Origin: Rhodobiaceae bacterium
GTDB taxonomy: Bacteria; Pseudomonadota; Alphaproteobacteria; Parvibaculales; Parvibaculaceae
Reading direction: 5' to 3'
NCBI GenBank assembly: GCA_002746275.1
Contig: NVWR01000002.1
Span: forward strand, 210,838 to 224,173
DNA length: 13,336 bases
Notes under the pieces: generated by a model
The model's database searches: none
Told to the model about the DNA's origin: nothing
The model's input: the letters and a program-made list of their open reading frames with translations, nothing else
Translations under genes and position numbers: made by a program
Shown: piece by piece, positions 1 to 6,256 of the stretch
Layout of the letters: every line of letters begins with the position of its first letter
Numbering within the stretch: position 1 is the first letter of the stretch

Positions 1-242
1 GTTCCGGCAGGATCAATGATAGCCTCATCGAAATACACGTCGACTTGGATATAAGTCTGAAAGAAAGCAGGCAACCCCTGCACTATGATCGAACTCAGCA
101 ATATGACGAGAATGGAAATGGCAGCGAGAATGGCGCCCAGACCATAGGCCCGGAAGCGTCGCTCAGCGGCGTAGCGCTTTTTCAATCCAACGGCAAAAGG
201 GGTTTGTTTTGCTGCAATATTCTGCCCAGGTAAATCAGTCAT
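1..242 (-). CDS. pstA: Phosphate ABC transporter permease PstA (N-terminal fragment)
   Basis: Inner-membrane permease that pairs with PstC to import inorganic phosphate using ATP hydrolysed by PstB. Only about the first 80 residues are in the window, since the gene runs off the left edge. It opens with a polar, basic stretch (MTDLPGQNIAAKQTPF, then a KKRYAAERRFR segment) followed by one hydrophobic helix (GLGAILAAISILVILL) and the start of a periplasmic segment. This extended N-terminus before the permease core is typical of alphaproteobacterial PstA. The ATG (242-240) lies inside the last codons of pstC, giving an 8-base overlap, so the two are probably translationally coupled. pstB, phoU and phoB would be expected further left, outside the window. 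The identity rests on the N-terminus plus position directly after pstC. Confidence 0.88.
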   Translation of the reverse strand, partial: MTDLPGQNIAAKQTPFAVGLKKRYAAERRFRAYGLGAILAAISILVILLSSIIVQGLPAFFQTYIQVDVYFDEAIIDPAG

Positions 243-1617
243 ATTTCTCACTGTATTTTCGAACAATGATGAGCGCGATCGTGTTCAAGCACAGCGTGAT
301 GGTGAAAAGCACCAGCCCGAGTGCAAACGCCGCCAATGTTTTGGCACTATCAAATTCCTGATCGCCAACAAGAAGCGTGACGATCTGAACCGTCACCGTG
401 GTGACTGCTTCCAGGGGGTTGAGTGTGAGGTTTGCCGCGAGACCCGCCGCCATCACCACGATCATGGTTTCGCCAATGGCGCGAGACGTGGCCAGCAGAA
501 CAGCTCCCACAACACCCGGCAGAGCGGCTGGCAAGATCACCTGCTTGATGGTCTCAGACTGGGTCGCGCCCAGAGCATAAGCCCCATCGCGCAACGACTG
601 GGGTACCGCGTTCATGACATCATCGGAAAGGGACGACACAAAGGGAATGATCATCACCCCCATGACAAGGCCTGCCGCCAGTGCTGATTCAGAGGAGACC
701 AGCAATCCCACTTCGTCTCCCGCTGTGCGAAAGAAGGGCGCCACGGTAAGGGCTGCAAAGAAACCATAAACAACGGTGGGAATGCCCGCCAGAATTTCAA
801 GCATCGGCTTGGCAATTGCGCGGAAGCGGGGGCTTGCATATTCCGACATATAGATAGCCGACAGGAGGCCGATCGGGGCGGCCACGAACATCGCAATCGC
901 GGTGATCATAAAGGTGCCTGCAAAGATCGGCACGGCGCCAAACGCGCCGGATGAGCCGATTTGTTCGGCCCGCAAAGCGGTTTGGGGGCTCCAGGACAGT
1001 CCGAACAGAAATTCGGAAATACTTACCTTTTCGAAGAACCGCACGGTTTCGAAAATCAAGGAGAGGATGATGCCGATGGTGGTGAGGATCGCAATCGTTG
1101 ACGCCACAGCCATGACGATACGAACGACTTTCTCAACCTGATTGCGGGCCCTGAAACCCTGCGTCAGCGCGGTTCGCGCCCGGTAGAGACCATAGATTGA
1201 GAGCGACAAGGTCAGAACGACCAGAGCCGCGCGGCTGGTGCTCTGCAATGACAGATAATGATCGGCAGCAATCAGAAGAGCTGGATCAATTTCCCGGCTA
1301 ACGATGTTGCCCGATGCAAGGTTTCTGATATCGGAGACGAGCAGACCCATTTGTAACGGATCAAGCATCACGGTTTCTGGCAGCGCCGCCACAACCAGAT
1401 ATTCCACAATCGCCGGTTCCAAGGCCAACCAACCCGCGACCAGAACCAGAGCGGGTAGTCCACAAGAGAGGGCCACGTATGCCCCGTGATAACTAGGTAG
1501 AGAATGCAAAACAGAAAGGTGACTGGTGCCAGCTAGCAGACGGGCACGGCCCCGCCCCAGCCAAAACCCAAAGCCAGACAGGAACAGGATCGTTATAATC
1601 AGTACGGAGGTATCCAT
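235..1617 (-). CDS. pstC: Phosphate ABC transporter permease PstC
   Basis: Inner-membrane permease of the high-affinity Pst phosphate importer. The product is 460 residues, longer than E. coli PstC (about 320), because of an N-terminal extension with two hydrophobic segments (about 2-20 and 46-66) and a long linker, as is common in alphaproteobacteria. The permease core follows: further helices at about 130-145, 165-190, 230-255 and onwards, then the cytoplasmic EAA loop at about 345-370 (GAYALGATQSETIKQVILP) that contacts the ATPase PstB, and two C-terminal helices. A strong ribosome site (GGGCAGGTGAG) lies right before the ATG. It is downstream of pstS with a 111-base gap containing a hairpin, and overlaps pstA by 8 bases. 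It is expected to belong to the Pho regulon through the Pho box upstream of pstS. Confidence 0.96.
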   Translation of the reverse strand: MDTSVLIITILFLSGFGFWLGRGRARLLAGTSHLSVLHSLPSYHGAYVALSCGLPALVLVAGWLALEPAIVEYLVVAALPETVMLDPLQMGLLVSDIRNLASGNIVSREIDPALLIAADHYLSLQSTSRAALVVLTLSLSIYGLYRARTALTQGFRARNQVEKVVRIVMAVASTIAILTTIGIILSLIFETVRFFEKVSISEFLFGLSWSPQTALRAEQIGSSGAFGAVPIFAGTFMITAIAMFVAAPIGLLSAIYMSEYASPRFRAIAKPMLEILAGIPTVVYGFFAALTVAPFFRTAGDEVGLLVSSESALAAGLVMGVMIIPFVSSLSDDVMNAVPQSLRDGAYALGATQSETIKQVILPAALPGVVGAVLLATSRAIGETMIVVMAAGLAANLTLNPLEAVTTVTVQIVTLLVGDQEFDSAKTLAAFALGLVLFTITLCLNTIALIIVRKYSEKYD

Positions 1618-1682
1618 CTCACCTGCCCAAAACTATTTACGGTGACGCGCCCCGCAGGGCAAAGACCGTTTGGTAGAAGCAG

Positions 1683-1710
1683 CAAGCGGGCACTTATCCA
1701 AGCCCGCCTG
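1683..1710 (-). other. Intercistronic hairpin between pstS and pstC
   Basis: In the leftward transcript the arms 1702-1710 and 1683-1691 (CAGGCGGGC / GCCCGCTTG) form a 9-bp stem with one G-U pair and a 10-base loop. No U-run follows, so it does not look like a full terminator. A structure here fits 3'-end protection or partial attenuation that would keep pstS mRNA more abundant than the permease mRNA, as is known for binding-protein genes of ABC operons. A short second hairpin (GCCC-TGCG-GGGC) follows about 20 bases on. Confidence 0.55.
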
Positions 1711-1728
1711 CCATTTGTGTCGTCGCGA

Positions 1729-2766
1729 TCACATTGTGAGGGGTGCCATGTTGGCCGCAGAGTTGCGGATCGCTTCACGGTCTGCATCGGGTAGAGGGAT
1801 AAGGCCCTTGTCGATGAGATAACCGTCTGGCCCCCAAGTTGCTTCGTTCGTGAATTCAGCAACGAACTCAGCAATGCCAGGAACAGAACCGACATGCTCC
1901 TGCTTCACGTAGAAATAGAGAGAGCGAGAGATCGGATAGTCGCCACCCGCAATGTTGTCGAAGGTCGGCGCGTGACCGTCCACAATAGCTCCCTTAAGGC
2001 GATCAGCATTCTGGTCGAGGAAGGAGAAACCAAAGATGCCGACAGCATTAGGATTGGCTACGAGCTTCTGCACGATCAGATTGTCGTTTTCGCCAGCTTC
2101 GATGAATGCGCCATCTTCGCGGATCGTATGTGCAATGACTTTAAAGGCGCTCTTGTCTTCGCCGCGCAGAGCTTTGAGTTCTGGGAAGGTTTTCGCACCG
2201 GATTCCATTGCCAGTTCAACAAAGGCATCACGGGTTCCAGAGGTTGGAGGAGGCCCCAATACTTCAATGCGCAGATCCGGCAATTGTGGATTAACGTCCG
2301 ACCAATTGGTGTTTGGATTGGCGATCATGGCACCGTTTCCGTCGGGGACTTGCGCTGCGAGTGCGAGGAAGATGTCGCGGGTGGTCAGATAGAACTCTGC
2401 GCCGCCCTTTGCATTGGCCAACACAATGCCGTCAAAACCAATCTTCACTTCAGTGATCGTAATGCCATTGTCGGAGCATTTCTGAAATTCAGATGACTTG
2501 ATCCGGCGAGAAGCATTGGTGATGTCTGGATGCTCAAGGCCAACGCCTGCACAAAACAGCTTCATACCGCCGCCAGAGCCTGTCGATTCCACGACGGGTG
2601 TATTGAACGATGTGGTCTGGCCAAACCGTTCTGCCGTTGCCGTCGAAAACGGAAAAACGGTCGATGAGCCGACAATTTGAATGTGATCGCGAGCCTGTGC
2701 GCCACCCGCCATCGTGATGGATGCAACTGCGAGCGTTGTCGCGATTGCCAAATTCTTGAGTTTCAC
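1729..2766 (-). CDS. pstS: Periplasmic phosphate-binding protein PstS
   Basis: Captures phosphate in the periplasm and delivers it to the PstC-PstA permease. I choose the GTG at 2766-2764 as the start. It is preceded by GGAGAAG at good spacing, and it begins a clean signal peptide (MKLKNLAIATTLAVASITMA, with likely cleavage after AQA at about residue 25). The longer reading frame back to 2799 would put a polar stretch before the signal peptide. The mature protein carries the PstS ligand segments: GSSTVFPF (33-40), STGSGGG (61-67), SRRI (86-89), FDGIV (111-115) and a later SGTRDAF. Two cysteines (72 and 97) could form a disulfide. At about 345 residues it has the family's usual size. It is first in the pstSCA unit and has its own Pho box and hairpin-rich leader between phoR and this gene. 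Confidence 0.96.
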   Translation of the reverse strand: MKLKNLAIATTLAVASITMAGGAQARDHIQIVGSSTVFPFSTATAERFGQTTSFNTPVVESTGSGGGMKLFCAGVGLEHPDITNASRRIKSSEFQKCSDNGITITEVKIGFDGIVLANAKGGAEFYLTTRDIFLALAAQVPDGNGAMIANPNTNWSDVNPQLPDLRIEVLGPPPTSGTRDAFVELAMESGAKTFPELKALRGEDKSAFKVIAHTIREDGAFIEAGENDNLIVQKLVANPNAVGIFGFSFLDQNADRLKGAIVDGHAPTFDNIAGGDYPISRSLYFYVKQEHVGSVPGIAEFVAEFTNEATWGPDGYLIDKGLIPLPDADREAIRNSAANMAPLTM

Positions 2767-2945
2767 GGTTCTTCTCCAATCCATTGGACACCCTGCCAAT
2801 CAGTCTGGCTGGCAGGCCGGGCCGCTTGGATGTCAAAACAACCTCGCTTGCCCCCTAACGCCTGAGTACTGCCAGATCATTCTGGTCAGTCGCCCCGACG
2901 CGTGCGCAAGCTAGGTCCGACACAAGAAGGGAATACGACGATTGT
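2767..2945 (-). promoter_or_regulatory. pstS leader with two hairpins and an alternative pairing
   Basis: This is the region between the Pho box and the pstS start. In the leftward RNA, hairpin A pairs 2885-2881 with 2876-2872 (CCAGA-ATGA-TCTGG). Hairpin B pairs 2816-2810 with 2798-2792 (CCTGCCA / TGGCAGG, 11-base loop) and ends about 25 bases before the start codon. The 3' side of A plus its flank (CTGGCAG, 2875-2869) is also perfectly complementary to CTGCCAG (2815-2809) in the 5' arm of B, so a 7-bp alternative helix would exclude both. A small CCAAT-GG-ATTGG inverted repeat (2787-2776) abuts the ribosome site. Function is inferred only. Confidence 0.4.
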
Positions 2946-2963
2946 GCAACGGTTATATGACAG
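2946..2963 (-). promoter_or_regulatory. Pho box (PhoB-binding site) upstream of pstS
   Basis: On the minus strand the 18 bases read CTGTCAT ATAA CCGTTGC. The first half-site and the AT-rich spacer match the E. coli Pho box consensus (CTGTCAT, A[AT]A[AT], CTGTMAY) exactly, and the second half-site matches 4 of 7, giving 15 of 18 overall. A PhoB-dependent promoter needs only a -10 element about 10 bp downstream, and TATTCC stands at that distance (weak, 3 of 6). The box lies 31 bases after the phoR stop and about 180 bases before the pstS start, so pstSCA can be induced separately from phoR. Confidence 0.75.
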
Positions 2964-2993
2964 AGTAAGTCATTGAATTCTATGGAGCTTTAG

Positions 2994-4130
2994 TCAGACG
3001 CCGACGGGGAAGCGGATCGCAAAGGTCGCGCCCTCGCCGAGCGTGCTGTCGATGACAAGCTCCGCGCCGTGCCGATTGAGGATGTGTTTGACGATCGCAA
3101 GCCCCAGCCCCGTTCCCCCACGGGCACGGCTGGTTGCCACATCAATCCGGTAGAATCGTTCGGTCAACCGCGGGATATATTCACGTGCAATGCCCGGCCC
3201 AAAATCACGCACGGCGAGTTCCACCCACTGGCCGCCCGCGCCGTCGGTCATGACCCGGCCGGATATCTCGACGCGCTCGCCCTCCTGGCCATATTTGATG
3301 GCATTGTCGACCAGGTTTTGTACCACCTGATGCAGCTCATCCCAGTCACCCTTCACGGAGGGAAGGTCGGCGGGAATATCGACTTTGATCTCAACATTGT
3401 TCCGGGCAGCAATCGGCCCGATCACATCCACCACGTCGCGCGCTAATCCTTGCAGGCTGATTGTTGCGGTTGGCGGCTGATGCTCGCGCAATTCGATATG
3501 CCCCAGGGACAGGAGATCCTCGATCAGGGCCTGCATACGAGCGGCCTGCTCCCCCATGATGACGAGAAAACGCTCGCGGGCTTCCTCGTCATCCTTTGCT
3601 GGCCCTTGCAGGGTCTCAATAAACCCTAGGAGTGAAGCCAAAGGCGTGCGCAGTTCGTGGCTCGCATTGGCGACAAAATCCACCCGCATCTGCTCCACGC
3701 GCTTGGCATCAGAAATGTCATGCAGCACCAGGAGTGTTGTCGTCCCCCCATCCGCATCTCCCCCAAAATCCGTGGCTTTCACCGTCGATAGGGAAGCCTG
3801 ATAGTGATGCTCGACAGGAAAGGGCCGCTTAAATTCAACGCGTTCTGCCGCCCCGCCCTGTTGAATGCGCTCCAATGCTTCCAACACAGCGGATTCGCGA
3901 AGCATCGAGGAGAGGTGTTTCCCTTTAGCGCGTGGACCAAGGAAACTCTCCGCTGACCGATTGCAAAAAAGGATGCGTCCGTTTGCGCCTAGCAGAACAA
4001 CAGCGTCGGGCAATTGTTCCATCGCGGCATACACAATGCCCGGCGCGACATCAGGCGCAACAGAGGGTTGGGACGGATCGCTTGCGGGCGTGGGCACGCT
4101 GTCAGGGCCTCTGCCTTTATTCCTGTTCAT
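2994..4130 (-). CDS. phoR: Phosphate-regulon sensor histidine kinase PhoR, lacking membrane segments
   Basis: Kinase that phosphorylates PhoB under phosphate limitation, under control of the Pst transporter and PhoU. The 378-residue product has a Pro/Ser-rich polar N-terminus (1-30), a PAS domain (about 31-142), a HisKA dimerisation helix with phosphoacceptor H158 (SHELRTPL), an N-box (N272/N276 in QNLVDNAIKYG), and ATP-lid motifs DFGPGI (309-314) and GGTGLGLA (338-345). I prefer the ATG at 4130 because GGAG lies 6 bases before it. A GTG 12 bases further upstream has its Shine-Dalgarno sequence too close. An in-frame TGA at 4163-4161 closes the frame, so no transmembrane helix is encoded, whereas E. 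coli PhoR has two. It is first in a phoR-pstSCA array and divergent from the SDR gene. Confidence 0.9.
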   Translation of the reverse strand: MNRNKGRGPDSVPTPASDPSQPSVAPDVAPGIVYAAMEQLPDAVVLLGANGRILFCNRSAESFLGPRAKGKHLSSMLRESAVLEALERIQQGGAAERVEFKRPFPVEHHYQASLSTVKATDFGGDADGGTTTLLVLHDISDAKRVEQMRVDFVANASHELRTPLASLLGFIETLQGPAKDDEEARERFLVIMGEQAARMQALIEDLLSLGHIELREHQPPTATISLQGLARDVVDVIGPIAARNNVEIKVDIPADLPSVKGDWDELHQVVQNLVDNAIKYGQEGERVEISGRVMTDGAGGQWVELAVRDFGPGIAREYIPRLTERFYRIDVATSRARGGTGLGLAIVKHILNRHGAELVIDSTLGEGATFAIRFPVGV

Positions 4131-4158
4131 CTTTCGCTCCACTGCTCCTTCACGTTGC

Positions 4159-4170
4159 TTTCATATGAAA
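4159..4170. promoter_or_regulatory. 12-bp perfect palindrome upstream of phoR
   Basis: TTTCATATGAAA is a perfect dyad 29 bases before the phoR start. It may be a protein-binding site or part of the phoR promoter, but no family can be assigned from it. Confidence 0.3.
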
Positions 4171-4184
4171 CTGTGAGGAGAATC

Positions 4185-4202
4185 ACAACAATCTGATGAC
4201 AA
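4185..4202 (-). promoter_or_regulatory. Weak Pho-box-like site upstream of phoR
   Basis: On the minus strand the 18 bases read TTGTCAT CAGA TTGTTGT, matching 12 of 18 Pho box positions with a nearly intact first half-site (TGTCAT). It lies about 55 bases before the phoR start, a sensible distance for autoregulation by PhoB. The second half-site is degenerate, so this could be chance. Confidence 0.4.
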
Positions 4203-4298
4203 TCGCCACGCGACGGCAGTCTCAAGTGACCGGGACCTGCACTATTTGCCATTGCGGGGCGACAAAGCGGGCAGTTGTGTTTATAACCCTTCTCAATC

Positions 4299-4311
4299 TG
4301 ACAAAATGTCA
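4299..4311. promoter_or_regulatory. Inverted repeat TGACA-AAA-TGTCA upstream of the SDR gene
   Basis: Perfect 5-bp arms around AAA, centred 38 bases before the SDR start and overlapping the region where a promoter would lie (AT-rich TAATAATT at 4313-4320 may serve as -10). It is a candidate operator for control of the SDR-ABM pair. It does not resemble the TAGAG-type operator next to the TetR gene. The remainder of the 4131-4342 gap shows no gene. Confidence 0.35.
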
Positions 4312-4342
4312 CTAATAATTTTCATGCTGGGGGATCACCTTT

Positions 4343-5173
4343 ATGACAAGCATTGCCGGAAAAGTCGCCGTTGTAACAGGCGCAGCCAGTGGCATAGGCC
4401 GAGCAACCGCCTGCCTGCTCGCTGCTGAAGGGGCTCGGCTTGCGATCACTGATGTGGATCGCGCCGGACTTGAAAAAACCGCCGAGACAATCCGCGCCGC
4501 TGGTGGGCAGGTGACGACCTACCTTGTTGATGTCGCCAATAAGGACGCAGTCTACGGGTTCGCGGATCAGGTTGCGGCCGACATGGGCGGGGCAGACATT
4601 GTTCTCAACAATGCCGGTGTCGCACAAATGGCGCGGGTTGAAGACCTGACCTACGACGATTTCGAATGGGTGATGAATATCGATTTCTGGGGCATGGTCT
4701 ATGGCACCAAAGCCTTCCTCCCCCAGATGCAGGCGAAGGGAGCCGGACACGTTATCAACGTCTCGTCGATTTTCGGTCTGATCGCCGTTCCCACCCAGGC
4801 TGCCTATAACTCGGCCAAGTTTGCCATTCGCGGCTTCACCGAAGCATTGCGGCTGGAACTCAAAGACACTGACATCAACGTGTCCAGTGTTCACCCCGGC
4901 GGGATCAAAACCAATATTGTTCGCAATGCGCGCTTTTTGCAGAGCACAAGTGTTGGCGAGCGTGAGGAAGCTGTTAGCGGGTTTGATAAACTGGCTCGGA
5001 CAACGCCGGAAAAAGCGGCGATGACCATCGTGAAGGGCATCAAGAAAAACAAGCCACGCATCCTGATCGGGTTTGATGCCCGTTTGGTTGATTGGGTACA
5101 GCGGCTATTACCGACAAGATACGGCTTCATGTTCAAAGGTCAGGCTGAAGATTCTGGCTTTAAACTCGACTAA
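4343..5173 (+). CDS. Classical short-chain dehydrogenase/reductase (SDR)
   Basis: NAD(P)-dependent oxidoreductase of the classical SDR family, probably cytoplasmic and acting on an alcohol, ketone or aldehyde. The substrate is not predictable from the sequence. In 276 residues it shows the cofactor motif TGAASGIG (12-19), an acidic residue after strand 2 (D37, favouring NAD over NADP), NNAG (89-92), N112 of the catalytic tetrad, S141/S142, Y155 and K159 in YNSAK, and HPGGIKTN (184-191). The C-terminal about 50 residues, with a basic stretch (KGIKKNKPR) then hydrophobic and aromatic positions, could form a substrate cap or membrane contact. GGGGG at 4329-4333 is the likely ribosome site. It lies 22 bases before the ABM gene and is probably co-transcribed with it. 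The neighbouring TetR operon suggests a role in oxidising or reducing a product of that pathway, which is inference. Confidence 0.93.
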   Translation: MTSIAGKVAVVTGAASGIGRATACLLAAEGARLAITDVDRAGLEKTAETIRAAGGQVTTYLVDVANKDAVYGFADQVAADMGGADIVLNNAGVAQMARVEDLTYDDFEWVMNIDFWGMVYGTKAFLPQMQAKGAGHVINVSSIFGLIAVPTQAAYNSAKFAIRGFTEALRLELKDTDINVSSVHPGGIKTNIVRNARFLQSTSVGEREEAVSGFDKLARTTPEKAAMTIVKGIKKNKPRILIGFDARLVDWVQRLLPTRYGFMFKGQAEDSGFKLD

Positions 5174-5195
5174 CACTCAGCGCAGGAGGCACCCC

Positions 5196-5501
5196 ATGTT
5201 GGTGGTAACCGGAATTATCGAAGTCAGCGAAGACAGCATTGAGGCCGCCCGTGGCCTCATCGGGCCGATGGGGACTGCCAGCCGGGCAGAGGCGGGCTGT
5301 CACGCCTACGCATTTTATCAAAACCTGGAAGAGCCCACACAAATCCGCATCTATGAGGAATGGGAAAATCAGGCGGCTCTGGAGGCCCATTTCGCAACCC
5401 CTCATATGGCAACCTTTGCTGAAGGGTTGGGCAAGCTCGAACTCAAATCAATGGATGTGGTCAAATTTGACCGTGGAGAAACCTCACCCGTCCGCGGATG
5501 A
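5196..5501 (+). CDS. Small antibiotic-biosynthesis-monooxygenase (ABM) fold protein
   Basis: A 101-residue protein of the dimeric alpha-beta barrel ABM superfamily (putative quinol monooxygenase/YgiN-like). Members include cofactor-free quinol oxygenases, haem-degrading enzymes and non-enzymatic binders. The pattern is characteristic: strand VVTGIIEV, helix SIEAARGLIGPM, EAGCHAYAFYQN, strand IRIYEEW, then WENQAALEAHFATPHM (56-71) with H65 and H70. The start at 5196 has an ideal AGGAGG six bases before it; a longer reading frame from 5073 runs inside the SDR gene and is unlikely. It follows the SDR stop by 22 bases. Its last 18 bases overlap convergently with the end of the TetR gene. The actual reaction is unknown. 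Confidence 0.88.
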   Translation: MLVVTGIIEVSEDSIEAARGLIGPMGTASRAEAGCHAYAFYQNLEEPTQIRIYEEWENQAALEAHFATPHMATFAEGLGKLELKSMDVVKFDRGETSPVRG

Positions 5502-6134
5502 GGCCGTAAACTCTCGCGCCAGAACACGTCGGGCCGCCCGGTCGAAATCAGGATCAAGATAGGGTGCCAGCACGTCAAAGAGCTGAGACATGCCGCTACC
5601 CATGTCGGCGCGGACAATCGCGTGGTCGGGTGATGATATTTGGACGTGACGTATCCAGTTACTCCAGATCAGCCAGGTATTGAGTGCTACTGAGCGAAAA
5701 CCATTGCGCCCGCGTGGCTTGCTCATATTGCCATCTTCAGCCACCTGCCGGGCGATGGCTTCCAGGTTTTTGAGCGCCCAGGCTTGCATCTCCTGATAGC
5801 GGCGCGACAGGTCTTCATCACGTCGCAGAAGATTAAGCAGGCCGCCAAATATAAATCGATATTCCCACACGACATCGAAGCTTCGGAGATAGAAGCCTGC
5901 AAAGCGGGCCGGGCCGATAGGCGGATCGACATCAACGGTGAGGACATCTCGAAAGGCGCGCTCCAGCCCGTCGAACAGAACGCGGATAATCTCTTCCTTG
6001 TTCTTAAAATGATAATAGAGATTGCCTGGGCTGATCCCGAGAGCGTCGGCGATCTGGGTCGTGCCGATCGCCTGCGCGCCATGCGCATTCATCAGCCTAC
6101 GCGCCTCCTCCAGAATACGGTCCCGATTGTTCAT
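5484..6134 (-). CDS. TetR-family transcriptional regulator
   Basis: A 216-residue repressor-type protein with an N-terminal TetR DNA-binding domain: helix 1 RDRILEEARRLMNAHG (4-19), and the helix-turn-helix around TTQIADALGISPGNLYYHF (25-43). The C-terminal part (about 50-216) is the ligand and dimerisation domain, rich in aromatic residues (for example VVWEYRFIFGGLLNLL and NTWLIWSNWIRHV), which suggests a hydrophobic ligand. The start has AAGGAGA just upstream. It is divergent from the diiron/SOI-like operon, and the gap holds two tandem 16-bp operators over that operon's promoter. The likely job is to repress the operon, and probably itself, until a lipophilic inducer is present. The ligand is unknown. 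Confidence 0.93.
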   Translation of the reverse strand: MNNRDRILEEARRLMNAHGAQAIGTTQIADALGISPGNLYYHFKNKEEIIRVLFDGLERAFRDVLTVDVDPPIGPARFAGFYLRSFDVVWEYRFIFGGLLNLLRRDEDLSRRYQEMQAWALKNLEAIARQVAEDGNMSKPRGRNGFRSVALNTWLIWSNWIRHVQISSPDHAIVRADMGSGMSQLFDVLAPYLDPDFDRAARRVLAREFTASSADG

Positions 6135-6184
6135 CTGCTCTCCTTGGCTCTGTTCATATCAAAATACGGGCCTTTTCGACAGCG

Positions 6185-6212
6185 TTGACTTCGTCATTTT
6201 TAGAGGTATAAC
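6185..6212 (+). promoter_or_regulatory. Sigma-70 promoter of the diiron/SOI-like operon
   Basis: TTGACT (6185-6190) and TATAAC (6207-6212) each match the sigma-70 consensus at 5 of 6 positions and are 16 bp apart. Transcription would begin near 6219, about 38 bases before the start codon. The -10 element lies inside the first TetR-type operator. Confidence 0.75.
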
Positions 6213-6239
6213 TCTATTTAGAGGTTTTCCTCTAAATAG
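6201..6239. promoter_or_regulatory. Tandem TetR-type operators
   Basis: Two copies of TAGAG-N6-CTCTA stand at 6201-6216 and 6219-6234, with centres 18 bp apart. Their cores are alike (GTATAA and GTTTTC). The second copy extends to a perfect 11-bp inverted repeat with a TTTT spacer (arms 6214-6224 and 6229-6239). Copy 1 covers the -10 element and copy 2 the expected transcription start. This is the classical layout for repression by the adjacent TetR protein. Binding by that protein is inferred from position. Confidence 0.75.
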
Positions 6240-6256
6240 CTCATCTGGAGGACCCC

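Noticed and set aside
1894..2496. 200-codon open frame antisense to pstS
   Set aside because: It lies wholly opposite a clear PstS gene, has no ribosome site or recognisable domain, and is a codon-bias shadow.
2767..2799. Longer PstS with an upstream ATG
   Set aside because: It would add a polar stretch in front of a normal signal peptide and has a poorer ribosome site than the GTG at 2766.
2831..2836. Perfect TTGACA -35 on the minus strand in the pstS leader
   Set aside because: Nothing like a -10 element follows at 16-18 bp; the downstream stretch is GC-rich.
4127..4312. Minus-strand frame upstream of phoR with a short hydrophobic run, as a possible lost PhoR membrane anchor
   Set aside because: It is in another frame, the hydrophobic run is only about 8 residues, and its start region is the divergent promoter area; there is no good sign of a frameshift.
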